Translations under genes and position numbers: made by a program | Notes under the pieces: generated by a model | What the model was told of the DNA's origin: nothing | The model's input: only the letters and a program-made list of their open reading frames with translations | Database searches by the model: none | NCBI RefSeq assembly: GCF_006716445.1 | Contig: NZ_VFPA01000007.1 | Span: 1-64,000 of the forward strand | Direction of reading: 5' to 3' | Source of the DNA: Pseudonocardia kunmingensis | GTDB lineage: Bacteria > Actinomycetota > Actinomycetes > Mycobacteriales > Pseudonocardiaceae | DNA: 64,000 nucleotides | Part shown: piece after piece, positions 59,275 to 64,000 of the stretch | Layout: each line of letters begins with the position of its first letter | How positions within the stretch are numbered: position 1 is the first letter of the stretch

Positions 59275-60428
59275 GCCGTCCGCCCCTGCCCGGCCACCTG
59301 CTGCAGCAGCCGCTGGTAGTCGAGGAGCGCCCGCGTGGCGGCGGCGAGGTCGCAGGGCCTGCTCCACAGCAGCCGCCGGACGTCGCCGTCGATCCGCAGG
59401 AGGTCGGGCTCCTCGGCGTGCCCGAGGCGCGTGGCCTTGGCCCGGAACGACTCGAACCGCCCGCGCAGCTCGGCCCGCCGCTCCAGCAGCCCCGCGGCGA
59501 GCGCGTGGGCCGCGCGCAGCTCGCGCTCCGCCTCGTCGACGGCGCGGTGCAGCGCGTCGAGGCCCGCGGCCCGCGCGGGCCAGCCGACCGGGCCGGACAA
59601 CGTCGCGAGCCGCTGCCGCAGCGCCGGCAGCCGGTCGGGAGGGGCGGTCAGCGGCGGGCCCGCGATCCGCTCCGCGGCCAGCGCCCTGGCCTGCCGTTCC
59701 TGCTCCCCGAGGTCCGCGAGCATGCCGAGGGCGGCCTCGAGGCCGGCGACGGTGGCGTCCCAGCCGTCCCGGACCGCGGCGATCGCGCCGAGCCGGGCCG
59801 ACACCTCCGCGATCTCCGCCGCGAGCGCCGCCAGCACCTCGGCGGGTGGCTGGCCCGCGAGCGAGAGCGGATCGGCGGCGCAGGTCCGGTCGAGGTCGTC
59901 GACCTTCGCCGTGAGGACGGCCAGCTCGCCCACCCCGGCCCCCAGCTCCGCGGCGAGCGCACGGGCTGCCCCCAGCCGCTCGGCCAGCGGGGCGAGGCCG
60001 GTGAGGAAGGCCCCGTGCAGCGCACCGCACGCCTCCACCACCTCGTCGACGACGCGGAACGCAGCCTCCATCCGCGCGCTCAGCTGCTCCAGCGTGAGCG
60101 TCTCGACCCGCTCGACGTCGCCGGTGAGCCTGCGCTCGACGACCGTGCGGCCCACCTCGACCGACGGCTCGCGCAGCAGCCGGTGCAGCGCCGCCGGCTC
60201 GGCCTCGTCCCGCGCCGCCGCCAGCACTCCTCGGTAGATGGCGAAGTCCTGCCACAGGCGGGCCAGCGCATCGCTCGCCACCGCCCACTGCTGGGCGGTG
60301 AGGCCGGTGGGCGTGATGCCGGCCAGCAGGACGTGCCCCGGGCGGCGCTCGAGCTCGACGAGCGCGGTGGCCATGCGCTGTTCGTCGTCGAGGCGGCGCG
60401 CGAGCTCCGCGTTCAGGTCGTCGGTCAT
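59271..60428 (-). CDS. Coiled-coil protein of the PknG operon
   Basis: A 385-residue Ala/Leu/Glu/Arg-rich protein, helical almost throughout with long coiled-coil stretches (LTLEQLSARMEAAFRVVDEV; LDALHRAVDEAERELRAAHA). No catalytic motif recognised. It is the first gene of the operon and translationally coupled to pknG, suggesting a structural partner of the kinase. Confidence 0.75.
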   Translation of the reverse strand: MTDDLNAELARRLDDEQRMATALVELERRPGHVLLAGITPTGLTAQQWAVASDALARLWQDFAIYRGVLAAARDEAEPAALHRLLREPSVEVGRTVVERRLTGDVERVETLTLEQLSARMEAAFRVVDEVVEACGALHGAFLTGLAPLAERLGAARALAAELGAGVGELAVLTAKVDDLDRTCAADPLSLAGQPPAEVLAALAAEIAEVSARLGAIAAVRDGWDATVAGLEAALGMLADLGEQERQARALAAERIAGPPLTAPPDRLPALRQRLATLSGPVGWPARAAGLDALHRAVDEAERELRAAHALAAGLLERRAELRGRFESFRAKATRLGHAEEPDLLRIDGDVRRLLWSRPCDLAAATRALLDYQRLLQQVAGQGRTA

Positions 60429-60583
60429 CCGGTACCGCGCCCCCCGCATCCACCGGTGGCGGAGGGCGGCCCTGCCCGGACGACCCCCCGATCGTCTGTC
60501 GGAGAGTAGCGCGTCGTCGAGCGCCGAGGGGTGGATCGCGACCGGCGGCTCACTGCCCCGCCCGCCGTGCGGCGTCCGAGGGC

Positions 60584-60651
60584 TCGCACACCGATAACGG
60601 CGCTCACGCACCGACTGCAGTCGGTGCGTGAGCGCAGAAGTCGATGTGCGA
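60584..60651. repeat. Palindrome family C, copy 1
   Basis: Outer arms TCGCACACCGA and TCGATGTGCGA enclose a perfect 34-base palindrome centred on CTGCAG (60601-60634; half CGCTCACGCACCGACTG). No loop exists in the centre, so it can form a cruciform. Confidence 0.92.
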
Positions 60652-60692
60652 CCGGCACGGCGGCAGCGCGGCGGCGCGGCGGCGACGCGGCC

Positions 60693-60760
60693 TCGCACAC
60701 CGATTCCGGTGCTCGCACATCGACTGCAGTCGGTGTGTGAGCGCAGAAGTCGGTGTGCGA
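60693..60760. repeat. Palindrome family C, copy 2
   Basis: Same design and length as copy 1, 109 bases downstream: outer arms TCGCACACCGA/TCGGTGTGCGA and an inner palindrome centred on CTGCAG with two mismatches. The GCAGAAGTC spacer is shared by both copies. Confidence 0.92.
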
Positions 60761-60799
60761 CGGGTGCGGGGTGACCGGAGCCCCGCGGGCTCCCGTCGC

Positions 60800-62689
60800 T
60801 CAGGCCAGGACGCGCGTCAGCGCCGGGCCCACCTCCGCGAGCCGGTGCACCGTCTGCGCGCTCCCGCCCCCACGGGCCGCGAGCGCCGCGGCGGCGGCCT
60901 CGGGCTCGGCGCCCCCGAGCGGGACGAGCACGTGCAGCCGGTCGATCCCGCCGAGCGCGCCCGCGGGCTCGCCGCCCGCGGTGGGCAGGCAGTCCGACAG
61001 CAGCACGACGAGCCGCTCGTCGGCCACGGCCCCGGCCAGCTGCCGTGACGCCGCCCGCAGGCCGCCCGCGAGGTCGGTGGTGCCGTGGCCGCGCAGCGCG
61101 ACGAGCTCGGACAGCAGCTCCTCGGGCGGGCGCCGCACGCCCTGCTCCTGCAACACCCGCACGCCCGCCCCGAACGCGAGCACGGCCGGGACGAGCGCGC
61201 CCTGCTCGGCGAGCACGACCCCGGCGGCGGCCACGGCGGCCAGGGCGACCGCACGGCCCTGCATGGACCCCGACACGTCGACGAGGAGCGCGACGGCCCG
61301 GCGACGGGCCGTCCAGCTGCGCGTGACGAGGTCGGTGGGCCGCCGGGTGGGGCCGGGCTGCCAGCCGTCGAGCGTGCGGTCCAGGTCGAGGTCGCCCTCC
61401 CCGCCGCGGGCGGGCGCGAGCCGACGGGTGCCGCGGGCCCGGCTGCGCCCGACCCGTCCGAGCCGCAGGAACACCCGGCCGGCGAGCCGGCGGGCCGCGG
61501 CGCGCAGGTCCTCGTCGGTGGCCACGGCGAGGTCGGCGAGCAGCGCGGCCGCGGCCTCGGGGTCGCGGGCGAGCAGCGCGTCGAACGCCGCGGCGTCGAG
61601 CGTGCCGGTCTCGGGCGACACCTCGTCGAACGCCGCGTGCTGCGCCGCGAGCTGGGCGCGGCCCTGCGTGCGTCCGGAGCGGTCGCGTCCCGGGCGCGAC
61701 CGCGGCCGGAAGCCCGCCGGGGAGTCCGGCGGGCCCTCAGCTTTTCCCGGGCCGTCCGGCGGCGCCTCGTCGGTGTCGTCGGTCCAGAGCTCGTCGAGCA
61801 GCTCGTCGATCACCGACTCCGGGGTGCGGTCCACCCCGTCGGCGATCCGGATGCGGCCCGACAACGCCGCGTACGCCGCGTCGCGCGCCGTCTCCCGCTC
61901 CGGCGTCGGCTCTCCGCGCAGGTCGGCGAGCCCGGTGAGCACCAGCGCGAGGTCGATCGCGCCGCGCACCGACGACCCCATCCGGACGTCGCGGTGCCCG
62001 CGCGTGGCCCGGGCCAGCGCCACCGCCAGCGTGACGACCGGGCCGTCCAGGGCGGTGACGGCGCTCGTGATCGCCCGTTCCGCCGGTTCGTCCTGGTAGC
62101 CCAGCACGACGCGGCACATCCGGTCGGCGATCGCCTGGCTCACCCTGGCCGTGCCGATCGCGTCGAACGGGTTCATCGCCGCGATCAGCCGGAAGTCCTT
62201 GCCGGCGTGCACGGTGCCCAGCCGCGGGACGGCGATCTCGCCCTCGGTGAGCACGGTGATGAGGACGTTGAGCGTCTCCTCGGGGACCCGGTTGAGCTCC
62301 TCCAGGTAGAGCAGCCCGCCCTCCCGCATGGCCGTGAGCAGGGGCCCGTCGACGAAGCTCGCCGCGAGGTAGCCCTCCGCCAGCACCTGCGCCGGGTCGT
62401 ACTGCCCCACCAGCCGCGCGGGCGTCAGCTCCGCGTTGCCCTCGACGAACACGACGCTCTGGCCGGCGTCGCGGGCGATCGCGCGCAACAGCGTGGACTT
62501 GCCGGTGCCCGGCGGGCCCTCGATGACCACGTGCCGGCCGGTCGCGAGCGCGACGGTGAGGACCTCGCGCTCGCGACGCAGGCCGACGACGGCGACGTCG
62601 GGCCCGGTGCCGATGTTCGCTCCGCCGAGGCTCCGCTCAGCACCGATGCTCGCTCCGCCTGCGCTCCGCTCAGTAGACGATGACGCCAC
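60800..62689 (-). CDS. Fused MoxR-like AAA ATPase and VWA-domain protein
   Basis: A 629-residue protein. N-terminal AAA domain (about 30-260): Walker A GPPGTGKSTLL, Walker B LLYLEELNR, sensor AAMNPFD. A charged linker (about 300-345) leads to a VWA domain with LLVDVSGSMQG (about 455). This is the layout of magnesium-chelatase I+D-like and CoxD/CoxE pairs joined in one chain; such pairs remodel or insert metals into partner enzymes. The first 30 residues contain a repeat (SIGAERSLGGANIG) encoded by a direct DNA repeat. Start 62689 overlaps the alcohol dehydrogenase stop by 20 bases. Confidence 0.87.
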   Translation of the reverse strand: MASSSTERSAGGASIGAERSLGGANIGTGPDVAVVGLRREREVLTVALATGRHVVIEGPPGTGKSTLLRAIARDAGQSVVFVEGNAELTPARLVGQYDPAQVLAEGYLAASFVDGPLLTAMREGGLLYLEELNRVPEETLNVLITVLTEGEIAVPRLGTVHAGKDFRLIAAMNPFDAIGTARVSQAIADRMCRVVLGYQDEPAERAITSAVTALDGPVVTLAVALARATRGHRDVRMGSSVRGAIDLALVLTGLADLRGEPTPERETARDAAYAALSGRIRIADGVDRTPESVIDELLDELWTDDTDEAPPDGPGKAEGPPDSPAGFRPRSRPGRDRSGRTQGRAQLAAQHAAFDEVSPETGTLDAAAFDALLARDPEAAAALLADLAVATDEDLRAAARRLAGRVFLRLGRVGRSRARGTRRLAPARGGEGDLDLDRTLDGWQPGPTRRPTDLVTRSWTARRRAVALLVDVSGSMQGRAVALAAVAAAGVVLAEQGALVPAVLAFGAGVRVLQEQGVRRPPEELLSELVALRGHGTTDLAGGLRAASRQLAGAVADERLVVLLSDCLPTAGGEPAGALGGIDRLHVLVPLGGAEPEAAAAALAARGGGSAQTVHRLAEVGPALTRVLA

Positions 62690-63791
62690 GGATGTTCTTG
62701 CCGTCGTGCATGTCCTGGTAGCCCTGCGCGATCTCGTCGAGCGAGTAGGTCTTGGTGACCAGCTCGTCGAGCTTGAGCACGCCGTCGCGGTAGAGCTGCA
62801 GCTGGCGCAGGATGTCCCAGTTCGGGTTGGACATGCCGAACATGGCGCCCTGCAGCCGCTTCTGGAACAGCGTCAGCTCGGCGATCGAGATCGGGAGGTT
62901 CGACTCCGTCATGTCACCCAACCCGGTCACGACGGCGGTCCCCGCCTTCCGGATAGCCCCGAAGGCCTGCGCGACGTGCTCGGAGGTGGTGACGCCGACG
63001 GTGACGATCGCGGAGTCGGCCCCCTGCCCGTTGGTGAACTGCCTGGCGAGCTCGGTGGCCTCGTCCATGGACTCCACCGCGTGCGTGGCGCCGAGCTCCT
63101 GCGCCTTCTCCCGCTTGAACGCGACCGGGTCGACGGCGATGATGTTCGACGCGCCGGCGTGCGCGGCGCCCTGCACCGCGTTGATGCCGATCCCGCCGAT
63201 GCCCATGATGATCACGGTGTGGCCGGGCTGCACCTGCGCGGCGTTGACCGCGGAGCCCCACCCGGTGCCGACACCGCATCCCACCAGGCAGGCCTTGTCC
63301 AACGGGATGTCGTCGGGAACCTTCACCGCGGAGTCCGCGGACACCGTGGTGGTCTGCAGGAACGTCGAGATGCCGCACATCTGGCCCACCGGCTGGCCGC
63401 TGTCGGCGAGCTTCACCCGGAAGTCGGTGGGATCACCCCAGCGCGCCCCCGACAGCAAGGTGGCGCCGAGGTCGCAGAGGTTCTGCATGCCCGAGGCACA
63501 CCAGCGGCAGTGCCCGCAGGCCGGCAGGAACGAGAAGACGACGTGGTCGCCCTCCTTGAGCCCCTTGCCGTTGATGCCCGCCTTCGTGACGATGCCGGCG
63601 CCCTCGTGCCCGCCCGCGAACGGGTAGATGCCCGGCTTCATGTCCCCGGTGGCCATGTGGTCGTCGGAGTGGCACAGGCCCGACGCCACCATCTGGACCT
63701 GGACCTCGTTCTCACGGGGGTCGTCGATCTCGAGATCCACGACCTCGTACGTGCCCGGTGCCTGCCGGATGATCGCGCCACGCGTCTGCAA
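62670..63791 (-). CDS. NDMA-dependent-type zinc alcohol dehydrogenase
   Basis: A 373-residue zinc alcohol dehydrogenase of the actinobacterial NDMA-dependent (nicotinoprotein) class. Catalytic zinc site GLCHSDDHMATG, GGHEGAGIV, structural zinc cysteines CGHCRWCASGMQNLC and NAD motif IMGIGGIGINAVQ. These enzymes hold NAD tightly and oxidise alcohols with an unknown natural acceptor. Start is TTG 63791, supported by AGGGAGAA just upstream. Co-transcribed with the AAA-VWA gene. Confidence 0.92.
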   Translation of the reverse strand: MQTRGAIIRQAPGTYEVVDLEIDDPRENEVQVQMVASGLCHSDDHMATGDMKPGIYPFAGGHEGAGIVTKAGINGKGLKEGDHVVFSFLPACGHCRWCASGMQNLCDLGATLLSGARWGDPTDFRVKLADSGQPVGQMCGISTFLQTTTVSADSAVKVPDDIPLDKACLVGCGVGTGWGSAVNAAQVQPGHTVIIMGIGGIGINAVQGAAHAGASNIIAVDPVAFKREKAQELGATHAVESMDEATELARQFTNGQGADSAIVTVGVTTSEHVAQAFGAIRKAGTAVVTGLGDMTESNLPISIAELTLFQKRLQGAMFGMSNPNWDILRQLQLYRDGVLKLDELVTKTYSLDEIAQGYQDMHDGKNIRGVIVY

Positions 63792-63950
63792 TGTCTTCTC
63801 CCTTGAAGAGCGGTCGGATCTCCGTCGTTCATAGCAGCGTGTGCATGGGTGGGGGAAGCACCGAGGAGGCGGATCTTCTACGGAACGTTGACGCAGCGTG
63901 AGCGGACAGTAGAGTTCGGACCCACCCGTGATCGGACCGGAGCCGCTCCC

Positions 63951-64000
63951 ATGACGGAACTGTTCAACGCCGCTTCCTATCTCACCGAGCGCCGCGTCGA
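63951..64000 (+). CDS. Start of a probable acyl/benzoate-CoA ligase (partial)
   Basis: Only 16 codons are visible (TELFNAASYLTERRV). The FNAASYL opening resembles the N-terminus of benzoate-CoA ligase family enzymes. Too short for firm assignment. It is divergent from the alcohol dehydrogenase gene; the 159-base gap holds the promoters, none clear by eye. Confidence 0.45.
   Translation, partial: MTELFNAASYLTERRV

Larger units (their letters stand above)
60429..60799. other. 371-base intergenic region with a tandem palindrome pair
   Basis: No gene found. It lies between the end of the AAA-VWA gene and the start of the PknG operon (both minus strand), so it should hold the operon promoter. 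Most of it is taken by two related 68-base palindromes (60584 and 60693). Confidence 0.65.

Noticed and set aside
60584..60760. CRISPR-like repeats
   Set aside because: Only two copies, each itself a long palindrome, with no regular spacers and no cas genes in the window.

Overview
The window is a very GC-rich actinobacterial chromosome segment. Gene content and order point to the Pseudonocardiales, with Pseudonocardia as my best guess. The evidence is a dinG-pncB-clpS-mec-cysO-cysM-rhomboid-murI-rph-rdgB block arranged as in mycobacteria, a serB-ctaD pair, a GlnX/PknG locus, an NDMA-type alcohol dehydrogenase, many GTG starts with 4-base GTGA/ATGA overlaps, and leaderless promoters (TANNNT 6-7 bases before the start). 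No rRNA or CRISPR array is present.

Layout. 1-9.5 kb (minus strand): a nickel-pincer cofactor set (larE, larB, larC) followed by a sugar-acid catabolic operon (DUF1537 kinase, PdxA-like dehydrogenase, LarA-like racemase, UxaA-like dehydratase, SDR, IlvD/Edd dehydratase cut by the window edge). 9.7-11.4 kb: a STAS / anti-sigma / sigma-B-type cassette. 11.4-14.2 kb: ferredoxin reductase, DUF3618, peroxiredoxin and a VapBC pair. 14.2-20.8 kb: a sugar locus with a DeoR regulator and family-4 glycosidase divergent from a PfkB kinase and ABC importer. 20.8-21.5 kb: a frameshifted gene, a large inverted repeat and an odd tRNA. 21.5-36.6 kb: the conserved housekeeping block, interrupted by pncA, a second VapBC pair and a thioesterase, ending with dinG and a divergent MarR/SDR pair. 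37.6-41.7 kb: a group II intron and a small accessory patch of hypothetical and decayed genes. 41.7-47.3 kb: SEC-C protein, PTH2-like hydrolase, serB, ctaD. 48-51.6 kb: FetB-like permease, PIG-L deacetylase, a MerR/hydrolase divergon and a frameshifted F420-type oxidoreductase. 51.7-60.4 kb: the signalling locus, with GlnX and an Ehu-like binding protein facing an FHA, VWA, PP2C, PknG and coiled-coil operon. 60.8-64 kb: a fused AAA-VWA protein, NDMA-type alcohol dehydrogenase and the start of a probable CoA ligase.

The strongest unusual signals are four. (1) A dispersed palindromic element has four full copies; one lies in frame inside the DUF1537 kinase and another supplies the murI stop codon. 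(2) A group II intron has split a 16-base inverted repeat. (3) A short-variable-arm tRNA appears to carry a UAG anticodon. (4) The PknG locus pairs an orphan Ehu-like solute-binding protein and GlnX with a kinase, phosphatase, FHA and VWA set, three of which start with zinc ribbons. Several other palindrome families (72-nt at 21.3 kb, a tandem pair at 60.6-60.8 kb, others at gene ends) show this genome is rich in hairpin repeats.
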